Part shown: positions 1 through 9,474 of the stretch, one piece after another
Numbering within the stretch: the first letter of the stretch is position 1
Layout of the letters: each line of letters starts with the position of its first letter
From: OLB9 sp041392785
Lineage (GTDB): Bacteria; Bacteroidota; Bacteroidia; Chitinophagales; Saprospiraceae
Direction: 5' to 3'
NCBI GenBank assembly: GCA_041392785.1
Contig: JAWKLK010000005.1
Span: 124,001 to 188,000 of the forward strand
Length of the DNA: 64,000 bases
The notes under the pieces: model-generated
Told to the model about the DNA's origin: nothing
Seen by the model: the letters and a program-made list of their open reading frames with translations, nothing else
Database searches by the model: none
Translations under genes and position numbers: made by a program

Positions 1-582
1 GGTATTCCTACTTTGGTGGCAAACTATATCCCAGAAGGCATTCATGTGGAAATACAAAGTGAAAATGGAGTCCTGGGCATGGGGCCTTTTCCTTATGAAG
101 GTGATGAAGATGCTGATATCATCAATGCTGGAAAACAGACCATCACCACATTACCAGGTGCAAGTTTTTTTGACTCAGCATTGAGTTTCAGTATGATCAG
201 AGGTAAGCACGTAGATTTGACTATTTTGGGCGCTATGGAGGTTTCTGAGAGTGGAGACATTGCCAATTGGAAAATCCCAGGAAAGATGGTCAAAGGCATG
301 GGAGGTGCTATGGATCTGGTAGCTTCTGCTGAAAATATCATAGTAGCTATGATGCATGTCAATAAAGCCGGAGAGTCAAAGTTACTGAAAGATTGTACCT
401 TACCCTTGACTGGTGTGAGATGTGTAAAGAAAATTGTAACAGAGTTGGCAGTAGTAGATGTGACACCGGAAGGTTTCAGATTGGTAGAAAGGGCACCAAA
501 TGTCACTGTTCAAGAGATCATTGACGCTACTGAAGGGCATCTCATTGTAGAAGGAGAGATTCCGGAGATGGTATTGGATTAA
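1..582 (+). CDS. scoB: 3-oxoacid CoA-transferase subunit B (5' end outside window)
   Basis: Beta subunit of succinyl-CoA:3-ketoacid CoA transferase, which moves CoA between succinyl-CoA and acetoacetate in ketone-body and branched-chain catabolism. The reading frame is already open at base 1 (GIPTLVANYIPEG, typical of the early part of this family), so the true start lies upstream and about 20-30 residues are missing. The motif SENGVLGMG follows; its Glu (codon 61-63) is the residue that forms the glutamyl-CoA thioester in this family. The C-terminus is complete. The alpha subunit is expected just upstream, outside the window. Function is inferred from family motifs and is quite secure; the preferred acyl acceptor is not visible. 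Confidence 0.93.
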   Translation, partial: GIPTLVANYIPEGIHVEIQSENGVLGMGPFPYEGDEDADIINAGKQTITTLPGASFFDSALSFSMIRGKHVDLTILGAMEVSESGDIANWKIPGKMVKGMGGAMDLVASAENIIVAMMHVNKAGESKLLKDCTLPLTGVRCVKKIVTELAVVDVTPEGFRLVERAPNVTVQEIIDATEGHLIVEGEIPEMVLD

Positions 583-676
583 GAAGACAAAACAGCGGCG
601 GCATTTTTTGTTTACTTTTTTTTGCTGATTGAAAAAAATAAAAGCCTTGCAGACCTGAGGCAATAGCCTAATCAGA

Positions 677-717
677 GTTGAAGCAACCATCACTATAGGC
701 ATAAAAAATGCTTCAAC
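677..717. terminator. inverted repeat between convergent genes
   Basis: GTTGAAGCA at 677-685 pairs perfectly with TGCTTCAAC at 709-717 around a 23-nt loop. It lies between the ends of two convergent genes, so a bidirectional transcription end is plausible, although no clean T-tract follows. The rest of 583-829 shows nothing else I can support. Confidence 0.4.
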
Positions 718-829
718 ATTGGACAAATTGGTTACTAAACTATTTCCACCACACTAAAGGATACAAGTCAGGAGATCAATTCCAAAACCGAGTATTAAAA
801 ATACTTCCATTAGCTTGAAAAACTCTCCT

Positions 830-2626
830 CTATTTTCCTTTGGATTTCGACAATTTTCTACACTTTCGCTTAAACCAATCTTTCACATTATCACTTAGAA
901 GTGGGCTGATCTTTTTAAAACACTTTTTATGATATGCATTAATCCATTTTATTTCTTCATTTGTCAGAAGCTTCATATCGATCAAATCATGGTCAAATGG
1001 GTACAAAGTCAAAGTTTCAAATTCTAAAAATCCTTTGTAATCTGATTGAGACACTACAACAAGGTTTTCTATACGTATTCCATAATGCCCTTCTTTATAA
1101 TATCCAGGCTCATCACTGGTAAGCATTCCAACTTCATGTACCGTTTTACCTCTTTCTGCAAAACTAGGAGCGATGCCTTGTGGTGGTTCATGAACATTGA
1201 GAAAATAACCCACACCATGACCAGTTCCGTGACCATAATTCAATCCCGTTGCCCAAAGAAACTGCCTTGCTAAAGTGTCCAGTTGTATCCCCGTGGTGCC
1301 TTCAGGAAATATGGTTCTAGCTACGGCCATCATTCCTTTCAATACATTTGTATAATTGACTTTATGTTCAGATTCTGGTTTGTCAAGAGCAAAAGTTCTA
1401 GTGATATCGGTAGTCCCATCATGATATTGACCGCCACTGTCTACCAGCAAAATTCCTTCAGGTAAAATTTCCTTGCAAGTTTCTTTTTGCGGATGATAAT
1501 GGATTATTGCACCATTGCTATTGTAACCAACTATAGCTGCGAAACTCTCACCAAAATAAAGAGGTTGCTTAGATCGGTTTGTTGCTAAGGCATCAGCTAC
1601 ATCACATTCATTGATTTTTGCCTTTTTCTTTAATGATTTCTCTAACCAATAAAAAGTTTTTGCAAGTGCTGCACCATCTTTTGCCATAGTATTTCTCAAA
1701 TAAGCAATCTCAGTACTGCTTTTGATAGCCTTTTTCCACTTTGGTATCGAAGCCTGATCTAAAATTTTACAATTGACCGCATCAAACAGTTTCTGACTCA
1801 TCCCATTCAAATCCGCTAATAGCATGCTCCGCTTAGGTAATTTTGATAGAAAACTATTGATTTCATCGTATGGATGAAGTTTTACATTTGCTTTTTTAAA
1901 GTAGGCAAACAGTTCTTTAGGTACTTTCACACTATCGATAAATAAATGTGATCCAGCTTTGCCAATTACTGCGTACGCAATTGCCACCGGATTGTATGCT
2001 ACATCTGCACCTCTGATATTAAATGTCCAAGCAATGTCATCTAGGGCAGATAAAAAATGCCATTGTCCACCTAATTTTACCATTTCATCTTGAATACCCT
2101 TAATTTTTTCTTCTATGGATGCTCCAGCATACACTGTCTCATGTAGGAAGATTGGATCTTTTGAATTTTCAGGACGATCTTTCCAAATAGAAGCAATCAA
2201 ATCTACATCATGTAATATACGGATACCTTTACCTTCAAAGGCATTCTGTAATGTCAGTAAACTATTTCGCGAAAACATATATCCGTTTACAGATACTGCA
2301 CTGTTTTGCTTTAATGTCTCCTTTAAAAAATCAACATACGGAGTACCAAACTGATTATACATCTTATGCAGTGTAAAGCCTGTATCTTTAAGCTCCATTT
2401 CTGCTTGCAGAAAATATCTACTGTCAGTCCATAACCCTGCATGATCTTGTGTCACAACCACTATTCCAGCTGATCCATTAAAGCCACTTATCCAAGCTCT
2501 TTCTTGCCAGTGTGAAGATACATATTCACTTTGATGCGGATCATTGCTGGGGATTATAGTGGCATCTATTTTATGTGATTGCATGACACGTCTCAATTCT
2601 GTTAATCTGCTCTGGATATCATTCAT
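830..2626 (-). CDS. Xaa-Pro aminopeptidase (M24B family)
   Basis: Metallopeptidase releasing N-terminal residues next to proline. The 598-residue length matches the long, three-domain (XPNPEP1-like) form: two creatinase-like N-terminal domains, a pita-bread catalytic domain and a short C-terminal M24_C tail. Metal ligands can be read in order: Asp about 396 in VDSGGQYHDGTTD, with the second Asp in the same motif, His about 469 in GTGHGVG, Glu about 505 in SDEPGYY and Glu about 518 in GIRIENL. There is no signal peptide, so it is cytoplasmic. It stands alone, divergent from rpoN. Confidence 0.93.
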   Translation of the reverse strand: MNDIQSRLTELRRVMQSHKIDATIIPSNDPHQSEYVSSHWQERAWISGFNGSAGIVVVTQDHAGLWTDSRYFLQAEMELKDTGFTLHKMYNQFGTPYVDFLKETLKQNSAVSVNGYMFSRNSLLTLQNAFEGKGIRILHDVDLIASIWKDRPENSKDPIFLHETVYAGASIEEKIKGIQDEMVKLGGQWHFLSALDDIAWTFNIRGADVAYNPVAIAYAVIGKAGSHLFIDSVKVPKELFAYFKKANVKLHPYDEINSFLSKLPKRSMLLADLNGMSQKLFDAVNCKILDQASIPKWKKAIKSSTEIAYLRNTMAKDGAALAKTFYWLEKSLKKKAKINECDVADALATNRSKQPLYFGESFAAIVGYNSNGAIIHYHPQKETCKEILPEGILLVDSGGQYHDGTTDITRTFALDKPESEHKVNYTNVLKGMMAVARTIFPEGTTGIQLDTLARQFLWATGLNYGHGTGHGVGYFLNVHEPPQGIAPSFAERGKTVHEVGMLTSDEPGYYKEGHYGIRIENLVVVSQSDYKGFLEFETLTLYPFDHDLIDMKLLTNEEIKWINAYHKKCFKKISPLLSDNVKDWFKRKCRKLSKSKGK

Positions 2627-2860
2627 GGTGACTTGTTTTAAATATGAATAATTTTTATAATTGAATATGAAAAATTAAAAATGAAATAAATAAATATTAA
2701 AAAAATATTTAATATGTAAATTAAAACACTTAAATTTGCGACGTAAATATACGATATATACTCATTATGCAATATCAAATCGCAAAATCTAGTAGTTTGA
2801 TAGGCATTCAAAGTGTATATGGTTACTAATAGATTAGTCAAACCCATACTTATTCACAAT

Positions 2861-4366
2861 ATGATTAAGCAAAGTCTTAGCCAAAAAATGTTGCAAAAGT
2901 TGTCTCCTCAGCAGATTCAACTTATGAAATTATTGCAAATACCAACTGCGAATCTCGAGGAGAGGATAAAAGAAGAGTTAGAGACCAACCCAGCTTTAGA
3001 TGAGGGGGAAGATTCTGAGAGGAATGTTTTTGACTTAGAGTCTGAAGGTTATGGTAATCAAGATAACGAGGCTGAGCAAAATAGCAAAGAAGACGCTGAA
3101 TTTGTATTCGATGATTATCTGAATGAATATCTAGACGATGATCCTTCATCATATAAATTGAAAGGTGATGACTTTGTAGATGAAGAAGAAAGGCGCATGC
3201 CTGTACCCGTGGAGAGTACATTCCATGAAATCTTAGTGCGACAGTTAGGCCTTTTAGATTTATCTAAAAATGATCAAATCGTTGCAATGCATATCATAGG
3301 TTCTATTGATGAGGATGGATACCTTCGCCGTGAGCCTGTTGCTTTGGTGAGTGATATATTATTTACGTATCAGATAGAAACTGATTTAGAAACAATCAAC
3401 TGCTTAATTTGTCAAATTCAAAAATTCGAACCAGCAGGTATTTGCGCTCGGACTTTGCAAGAATGTCTAATTTTGCAATTATCAGACAAATTTGAAAAGT
3501 CTTCTGATCCTGATATAAAGGAATATCGTAGGATTGCTTTAAAAATCCTTAAAGACTTTTTTGAAGAATTCACTAAGAAGCATTATATCAGAATGAAGAA
3601 GATGCTGAATCTAAAGGATTCGGTACTGAAATGCGCTATAGACGAAATTCTAAAGCTGAATCCGAAACCTGCCGGGACTGTAGAAGGCAATGCATTAACC
3701 AATCAATATATCATCCCCGATTTTATCATATCTAATAGAGAAGGAGAACTAGAATTGAACCTCAACAGCAAAAATGCACCTGATCTACGTATTAACGATC
3801 AATATATGGATATGCTGAAAGGTTATAAAGAAACTATTCAAGGACGTAAAGCCACTAGACCAGAAAAAGAAGCTGTGCTATTTATCAAACAAAAAATAGA
3901 TAGTGCCAAGTGGTTTATTGATGCTATAAAGCAAAGGCAAAACACATTATACCGCACGATGTACGCCATCATGCAATATCAACAAGATTATTTCATGTCA
4001 GGCGATGACAGGAAAATAAAACCTATGATTTTGAAAGATGTGGCAGAAGTCACAGGGCTTGACATTTCCACTGTAAGTAGGGTGGCAAATTCAAAGTTTG
4101 TACAAACTGAATTCGGTGCCAGAAGACTCAAAGATTTCTTTTCCGAATCTATGCAGGCCCAAGATGGCAGTGAGGTTTCGACTCTAGAAATAAAAACCAT
4201 ACTTGGTGATGAAGTGTCAAATGAGGATAAAAGAAAACCTCTCTCTGATGAACGACTCATGGAAATATTATCTCAAAAAGGATATAATATCGCTAGACGA
4301 ACCATCGCAAAATACCGAGAACAACTCAATATTCCAGTGGCAAGACTGAGAAAAGAATTGATATAG
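2861..4366 (+). CDS. rpoN: RNA polymerase sigma-54 factor
   Basis: Sigma-54, which directs core RNA polymerase to -24/-12 promoters activated by AAA+ enhancer-binding proteins. I place the start at the ATG at 2861 because the protein then begins MIKQSLSQKMLQKLSPQQIQ, the usual glutamine-rich activator-interacting region I; the frame is open 16 codons further upstream but that stretch is not family-like. An acidic linker (about 55-120) follows, then the core-binding domain, a helix-turn-helix and the C-terminal RpoN box ARRTIAKYRE at about 478-487. A TAnnTTTG-type box (TAAATTTG, 2731-2738) lies upstream and could be part of its promoter. Confidence 0.95.
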   Translation: MIKQSLSQKMLQKLSPQQIQLMKLLQIPTANLEERIKEELETNPALDEGEDSERNVFDLESEGYGNQDNEAEQNSKEDAEFVFDDYLNEYLDDDPSSYKLKGDDFVDEEERRMPVPVESTFHEILVRQLGLLDLSKNDQIVAMHIIGSIDEDGYLRREPVALVSDILFTYQIETDLETINCLICQIQKFEPAGICARTLQECLILQLSDKFEKSSDPDIKEYRRIALKILKDFFEEFTKKHYIRMKKMLNLKDSVLKCAIDEILKLNPKPAGTVEGNALTNQYIIPDFIISNREGELELNLNSKNAPDLRINDQYMDMLKGYKETIQGRKATRPEKEAVLFIKQKIDSAKWFIDAIKQRQNTLYRTMYAIMQYQQDYFMSGDDRKIKPMILKDVAEVTGLDISTVSRVANSKFVQTEFGARRLKDFFSESMQAQDGSEVSTLEIKTILGDEVSNEDKRKPLSDERLMEILSQKGYNIARRTIAKYREQLNIPVARLRKELI

Positions 4367-4440
4367 ATTATTTGAGTTTTTCGTAATCTCCTTGTAACTT
4401 TTTTAATTTAATTGATGTTTTCATCCTAAAATAATAAATT

Positions 4441-4737
4441 ATGACTTTTGATAGTATATACGATGCTGTAAAAACACAAGCGGCAAACTTGGCACCTTTT
4501 GGCGCAAAGCTTAAATTTGATCTTGATGGTAATATTATCTTTATAGATGGTACTGGTACAGAAAATGTAGTAAGTAATGCTAATGACGAGGCCGCTTGTA
4601 CCATTTCTACAGATATGGATTCCTTTATTAAGCTAAAAAATGGCGATTTAAATCCAATGATGGCAGTCATGACAGGAAAGGTAAAAATCAAAGGTGATAT
4701 GGGTTTGGCAATGAAACTTCAGTCGCTTATCCAATAG
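4441..4737 (+). CDS. SCP2 sterol-binding domain protein
   Basis: 98-residue single-domain protein of the SCP2 (sterol carrier protein 2) fold, a small cytoplasmic lipid-binding domain. The diagnostic features are the central I-STDMDSFIKLKNGDLNPM region and the following GKVKIKGDMGLAMKLQSL motif at the C-terminus. The actual ligand in bacteria is usually unknown. It starts 74 nt after rpoN on the same strand and is followed by a strong terminator, so it may be co-transcribed with rpoN or carry its own promoter. Confidence 0.88.
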   Translation: MTFDSIYDAVKTQAANLAPFGAKLKFDLDGNIIFIDGTGTENVVSNANDEAACTISTDMDSFIKLKNGDLNPMMAVMTGKVKIKGDMGLAMKLQSLIQ

Positions 4738-4772
4738 TTTTTAAAAAACTAAATCCACCTTTTCTAGCAATT

Positions 4773-4818
4773 AAAAAGGAGTTATTTCACTGTGGACAGA
4801 GAAATAGCTCCTTTTTTT
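4773..4818 (+). terminator. Rho-independent terminator after the SCP2 gene
   Basis: A 16-bp stem (4773-4788 with 4801-4816, one G-U pair) closes a 12-nt loop and is followed by a T-run. The A-run on the other side makes it potentially bidirectional, serving also the convergent lipoprotein gene that ends at 4828. Confidence 0.85.
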
Positions 4819-4827
4819 TAGGCTTTA

Positions 4828-6282
4828 TTAATCCGATGTTCTGACGGTAGTATTCTCTTGTATCCAACAAGGTACAAAATAAGAGTCACCTGCCTTTATT
4901 CCTCTGAAGAATATATCTTCCTTCTTAGGCATGTATTGTCGGTATCTATTGATCAATGCATTTGCCTCTGATGATACGGATGAATCTACATTCTTAGCCT
5001 TATTCCACATATCGATTGCAGGCCAAGTAACCACTTGACTTTCCCAGCCTCTACCTGTTCCACAAAGCGGTCCACTCGATGCATATAAGTTACCTATTAG
5101 CAAATAGGGTTCGCCCCAACCTCCTTTTGATCTAGCAGCATCGTAGGCATATTGTCTAGATTTCGAGAAGTTCCTAAGATCCCTATAATAGATTTTTGCA
5201 ATTAGTAATTGATATTTTGCTTTAGATTCGTTGTCAGAACTTTGATTTATACATTCTTCATAAGATTGGATAGCTTTTGAGTACTGACCGTTACTATAAA
5301 ATTCATTCCCTTGAGCCACACATCCAATAGTAGGTGGTGCCACATAGCATTTGGTTTGTTTTGCTTGCTTAATCTCTAAGAATCGGGGATCGCTTTCTGG
5401 ACAACCACCACGCACCATCCTCGCATAGGCGGTGTTGATGACATCGCAACTATCACTATACGTTTTGTAAAGTAAATAGTATTTTTCAGCGTAATAGGTA
5501 CAATCATAAAATCCATCTATACCTTCTAGCGCTTCTAATCTATCGGGTGCGTAATCATTGATAACTTGCCAAGTTTCGCATCCTTGGCCTTTACAATTTG
5601 CCAAACCTTTTTTAATGGCATTTTGTATGAAATTGGCATATTTTCTACCCTCATCTACGGATACACTGCCATTGATCACTTTATTATATAATAGCTTTGT
5701 GAATGGATTGATCACAAAATAATCGACATTTTCACCTTTTACATCAAAATTAGATTTTAGCAATGCAAAAATATTGTCTTCTGTTGTGTAATTCGCAAAA
5801 TAATAGTAGTAATCAAAGCCCTTCAGACCATTTACATGAGCTTCATCCCCAAAGCATTCCTTTTTTTTATCATAAATCATCATGATTGTGTCCACGTACT
5901 TCGCCTTTAGGGTTGTGTCTACCGCTTTATCAAACAGATATTTATAAATTGTTACACCATCTTCAAAATGATATTTAACTCTCCCATTTGAACCTGGTGC
6001 AAGGCTATATGCAATTCTCCAATAGCGTATTGCTTCATCCATTTTATCAAACTTCATTCCATCTTTATACAACACAAATGCCGTTTCTGCTTGTTCTCTA
6101 TCATACCCATTCAAATCACTAAATCCTTGACATGGATTGATAGGCTCATGTTTTGGTGGTGCTGGTGGTTCCGGCACTGAAGGTGAGGAATCTGAAATTG
6201 TAGTAGCTGTTTTTGGAGTACATGATGCTATCATGGCTATTAAAACCATGAGTGAAAGAGGATATTTGATTATTTTGTACAT
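4828..6282 (-). CDS. TPR-containing lipoprotein
   Basis: 484-residue exported lipoprotein. The hydrophobic N-terminus ends in a lipobox (IASC, Cys 21), followed by a Pro/Ser-rich linker with PEPPAPPKHEP. The body is helical with several tetratricopeptide-like segments, clearest near residues 315-365 (QGNEFYSNGQYSKAIQSYEE). Eleven or more cysteines are scattered through the mature part. It resembles a TPR family widespread in Bacteroidota but of unknown function; scaffolding at the inner face of the outer membrane is a guess. It is monocistronic. Confidence 0.75.
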   Translation of the reverse strand: MYKIIKYPLSLMVLIAMIASCTPKTATTISDSSPSVPEPPAPPKHEPINPCQGFSDLNGYDREQAETAFVLYKDGMKFDKMDEAIRYWRIAYSLAPGSNGRVKYHFEDGVTIYKYLFDKAVDTTLKAKYVDTIMMIYDKKKECFGDEAHVNGLKGFDYYYYFANYTTEDNIFALLKSNFDVKGENVDYFVINPFTKLLYNKVINGSVSVDEGRKYANFIQNAIKKGLANCKGQGCETWQVINDYAPDRLEALEGIDGFYDCTYYAEKYYLLYKTYSDSCDVINTAYARMVRGGCPESDPRFLEIKQAKQTKCYVAPPTIGCVAQGNEFYSNGQYSKAIQSYEECINQSSDNESKAKYQLLIAKIYYRDLRNFSKSRQYAYDAARSKGGWGEPYLLIGNLYASSGPLCGTGRGWESQVVTWPAIDMWNKAKNVDSSVSSEANALINRYRQYMPKKEDIFFRGIKAGDSYFVPCWIQENTTVRTSD

Positions 6283-6468
6283 AAGGCTTCAAAAAGTTCT
6301 AATATATTAAACGATGCAACAATAGTATATTTTGGTGTAAAATCAACAATTTTGTCGCCTTACTTCACTATTTTAGTCGCAAATGTCTACAAATTTTGTT
6401 ATTTTATTGGCATATTTTCAAATGTATGAAAGCTCTACATGCAATTTTTTCTATTAGATATCCGATGG

Positions 6469-6951
6469 TTAATGACATTTAAAATAGTCAAAAGGCTCAA
6501 GACAATGGTTGCACTGATACAGAGATTTACAAGCGGTAGAACCAAACCTACTTACCATTTTGGTATCTGTGGAGTGACATCTAGGACAAGGAATTTCGGG
6601 GTTGGAAAGTTTACCCAATGTTAACTCCCCAGCACCTTGCTGTGGGGGCACAATGCCATAGTCCCAAAGTTTTTGTCTCCCCACTTCGGTGATCCAGTCG
6701 GTTGTCCAAGCTGGATGAAGTACAAGTTTTACTTCTACATCTGTGATTCCTACATCCTGCAGGACAGACTTTATATGCACTGAGATCATATCCATTGCCG
6801 GACATCCATTGTACGTTGGTGTAATTGAAACGGTCACTTGGCTGCCAGAAATGCGCACATCTCTCAAAATTCCAAGATCTTCAATGGTGAGCACAGGTAT
6901 TTCCGGGTCTACTACATCCTTCAATATTTTTCGTATATGATCTGCCGTCAT
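6469..6951 (-). CDS. paaD: 1,2-phenylacetyl-CoA epoxidase subunit PaaD-like
   Basis: 160-residue protein with an N-terminal MIP18/DUF59 domain (DPEIPVLTIEDLGIL, then TYNGCPAMDMI with the conserved Cys) and a C-terminal zinc ribbon built from CPRC, a lone Cys and CNHC. This two-part architecture is that of PaaD, the Fe-S/maturation subunit of the phenylacetyl-CoA epoxygenase system, rather than the shorter SufT. I chose the ATG at 6951, which overlaps the stop codon of the upstream PAP2 gene (ATGA), so the two are translationally coupled. The epoxygenase genes paaABCE are not in this window, so the cellular partner is uncertain. Confidence 0.85.
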   Translation of the reverse strand: MTADHIRKILKDVVDPEIPVLTIEDLGILRDVRISGSQVTVSITPTYNGCPAMDMISVHIKSVLQDVGITDVEVKLVLHPAWTTDWITEVGRQKLWDYGIVPPQQGAGELTLGKLSNPEIPCPRCHSTDTKMVSRFGSTACKSLYQCNHCLEPFDYFKCH

Positions 6952-7532
6952 GCTATCTCTATATCGTTTGGATGAGTAAAAATATCTGGATAGTATTTTA
7001 TAAATAGAAAAGCATATATCCCTCCTATACAACATCCCAAGATGCCTCCCATGAGAATGTCAAGAGGATAATGCACTCCTACATAAACCTGCGCTAAAGC
7101 AATAGTTGTGGCCCACATCCAAAGCCATTTTCGGATCTTTGGAATTTCAATGCCAAGGGTCATTACCCAAAATGTGGCTAATGCAAAGTGATTAGTAGCA
7201 TGTGAAGAAGTAAAACTATATCCAGATCCACATCTCACCCTTTCTATGACTTCCATATAGGCATCGTTACAGGGCCGAAGCCGCTGGACATTCTTTTTTA
7301 TCAGATGGCTGCTTGTCATATCTGATGTCATCACTGTCAATAAAGTAAAAAGTAAGATCCAATATCCTTTTCTACCGTAATTAAAAAATAAAAAAGCTAT
7401 CAAAAACACATACAATGGCAACCAAAAAATAGGCGTTCGCCACCATGGAAGTAACCAGTCAAAAAGTGCATTTGACCAACCATGATTAATGGCTTCAAAC
7501 AATATAATATCCCATTGTAAAATATCCTGCAT
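6948..7532 (-). CDS. PAP2-family membrane phosphatase
   Basis: 194-residue polytopic membrane protein with the three PAP2 acid-phosphatase motifs: K-x6-RP in KKNVQRLRP, SSHATNHF (the PSGH-type loop with the catalytic His) and H-x3-D in GVHYPLD. Members dephosphorylate lipid phosphates such as phosphatidic acid, phosphatidylglycerophosphate or undecaprenyl pyrophosphate on the periplasmic side. Which one applies here cannot be read from sequence. The stop overlaps the start of the PaaD-like gene by 4 nt. Confidence 0.9.
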   Translation of the reverse strand: MQDILQWDIILFEAINHGWSNALFDWLLPWWRTPIFWLPLYVFLIAFLFFNYGRKGYWILLFTLLTVMTSDMTSSHLIKKNVQRLRPCNDAYMEVIERVRCGSGYSFTSSHATNHFALATFWVMTLGIEIPKIRKWLWMWATTIALAQVYVGVHYPLDILMGGILGCCIGGIYAFLFIKYYPDIFTHPNDIEIA

Positions 7533-7829
7533 TACGAAATTCGTTGGTGCAAATATACATTAAAAGTAACACTCTAGAACGCTTTATTAGATTCTACTCC
7601 AGAACATAATGCTTACAATCATTATTCTATTACTTGTTTCTTAAAGCCTCATACATTAAAATTTGGATGGAGTTATAGAAGCAATTCATTGTTACTTTCA
7701 GAAATCTTTAAAAATGAATGATGCAATATGAAAAAATATATATTTTGCAGAAAAAATCATTCAATAATCTTTTCATTAAAAATCAGAATATCAGTACCTT
7801 TTATAGTCATAGAAATTAAAAACCCAAGT

Positions 7830-9101
7830 ATGAAACATTCTTCCTTTTTAATTTTAGGCGCAATTATAGCCATATCAGTATTTATATCCTTTAAGACAAT
7901 TAAGCATCCACAAAACTTGATTTGGTCAGATATGGAGGGTTATTTTGTCTATCTTCCATCAGTTTTTGTGTATGGGGATTTTGGTAAAGAAGCTGTCAGA
8001 GACACAAACTACATAAAACCACATCCCGTATCTGGTAAAACATATTCAAAGTACACTTGTGGCGTCGCTATTTTGGAGCTTCCTTTCTTTTTAACTGCGC
8101 ATTTATACTCTACAATTTCGGGAAATAATCAAGACATGCATGCTATTTATGGAAGAGGCAACGCCATTGCTGGATTGTTTTATTTTTCGTTAGGACTTTT
8201 AATTTTATATCATTTTGTTAGGCGATATTATAATAAAAGAGAAGTCATCATTGCTTTATTTGCTATAGTTTTAGGGACAAACTTGTTTTACTACACATTT
8301 TATGCTCCAGGTATGTCACACGTTTATAGTTTTTTCCTTTTCAGTGCCTTTTTACTATTGACCTATGATATCTTTTTGCCAACAAATGATGTGAGACGCT
8401 CCACTATGTTTATGTGGATACTCTACGGGTTGGTTTTTGGCATGATCGTTTTGGTTCGTCCTACAAATATTATAGTAGGTTTTATCCCGATTTACATTTG
8501 GTGGAAAAAAATAGTGGATCCATTGCCATGGATAAAAGCAAATGCGTGGTACCTAATCATTGGTGCACTTTGCTTTTTACTCCCCTTTATTCCACAGGTT
8601 GTCTATTGGAAATATGTGTCTGGCCACTATTTTTTATGGTCTTATGGAGACGAATCATTTAAATTTTGGAAGGAACCTAAACTATTCAGAGTACTTTTTG
8701 ATGCTTGGAATGGCTGGATACTGTATAGTCCCATAGTGATCTTGCCACTATATTATTTGTTTAAAGGAAGACACACAAATCAAAATTTTGAGCGCATATA
8801 CTTATACATTTTTGCGATAGCAACCTATATTTTTGCTAGCTGGTGGGCATGGTGGTTTGGAGGTGCATTTGGACATCGGAGTTATGTAGAGTATTTGGCT
8901 TTTTTGGTATTGCCGCTGACAAGTGCATTGCAAGAGGCAAGGCAAAATAGACTAAAGTACTCAATACTAATTATGTTCATTATTTTGTGCTGCTATTATA
9001 GTTTGGGATTGACATTTTTATACAGTGCGCCATGGGATGGAGAAAATTGGACTTACAAAAGTGTATGGGATGTAGTCAAAAAAATTTTCTTTGTGCATTA
9101 G
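7830..9101 (+). CDS. polytopic membrane protein, GT-C glycosyltransferase-like
   Basis: 423-residue integral membrane protein with about ten hydrophobic segments. The first extracytoplasmic loop carries an acidic motif (WSDMEGYFVYLP) as in GT-C glycosyltransferases of the PMT/GT39 type, and an Arg-Pro motif (LVRPTN) occurs mid-protein. It may transfer a sugar from a polyprenyl carrier in the periplasm, but the sugar and acceptor are unknown. I use the ATG at 7830, right before a typical hydrophobic helix; the frame stays open to an ATG at 7728, which would add 34 basic residues that do not look conserved. Confidence 0.6.
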   Translation: MKHSSFLILGAIIAISVFISFKTIKHPQNLIWSDMEGYFVYLPSVFVYGDFGKEAVRDTNYIKPHPVSGKTYSKYTCGVAILELPFFLTAHLYSTISGNNQDMHAIYGRGNAIAGLFYFSLGLLILYHFVRRYYNKREVIIALFAIVLGTNLFYYTFYAPGMSHVYSFFLFSAFLLLTYDIFLPTNDVRRSTMFMWILYGLVFGMIVLVRPTNIIVGFIPIYIWWKKIVDPLPWIKANAWYLIIGALCFLLPFIPQVVYWKYVSGHYFLWSYGDESFKFWKEPKLFRVLFDAWNGWILYSPIVILPLYYLFKGRHTNQNFERIYLYIFAIATYIFASWWAWWFGGAFGHRSYVEYLAFLVLPLTSALQEARQNRLKYSILIMFIILCCYYSLGLTFLYSAPWDGENWTYKSVWDVVKKIFFVH

Positions 9102-9126
9102 TTTTTTCGATGTGGATTTTATTAAA

Positions 9127-9161
9127 AAAGGCTGATATTTTAGGGGTCAATATCAGCCTTT
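9127..9161 (+). terminator. hairpin after the GT-C-like gene
   Basis: AAAGGCTGATATT (9127-9139) pairs perfectly with AATATCAGCCTTT (9149-9161) around a 9-nt loop, 25 nt after the stop codon. The 13-bp stem ends in a short T-run, consistent with an intrinsic terminator. The remaining 9162-9474 stretch is AT-rich leader DNA with no gene visible. Confidence 0.75.
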
Positions 9162-9400
9162 GTTCTGGATGTTATGCCTCTTTCAGAATTTTATCTCCGA
9201 AAGTGATGAGTATCATCAAGGCAATAATAAAAATGAGCATGGGTTAGAAATTTTGTTAAAAGTAAGGAAAAAAATGATAGGTGTCAAGGGCCAATTATAT
9301 ATTTGCAAAGATTTTATATTAATTTTAACAAATATATTTTCGATAATTATATACAAATTGGCAGCAATACACAGAAAATTAACAATAAATTTTATAACTT

Positions 9401-9422
9401 TTGGTAAGAATTAATACATTTG
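9401..9422 (+). promoter_or_regulatory. possible promoter of the pyrophosphatase gene
   Basis: TACATTTG (9415-9422) exactly fits the Bacteroidota -7 box TAnnTTTG, 52 nt before the start codon. The nearest TTG (9401-9403) is only 11 nt upstream, shorter than the usual spacing, so the -33 part is doubtful. Confidence 0.4.
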
Positions 9423-9474
9423 TGACCTTTTATTAAAAAATTCAATAACAAAATAATTCGATAATCAATAAGAC

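Noticed and set aside
583..829. Small gene between the CoA-transferase and the aminopeptidase
   Set aside because: The open frame there on the minus strand overlaps the CoA-transferase 3' end, has low-complexity composition and no start context; only a hairpin is supportable.
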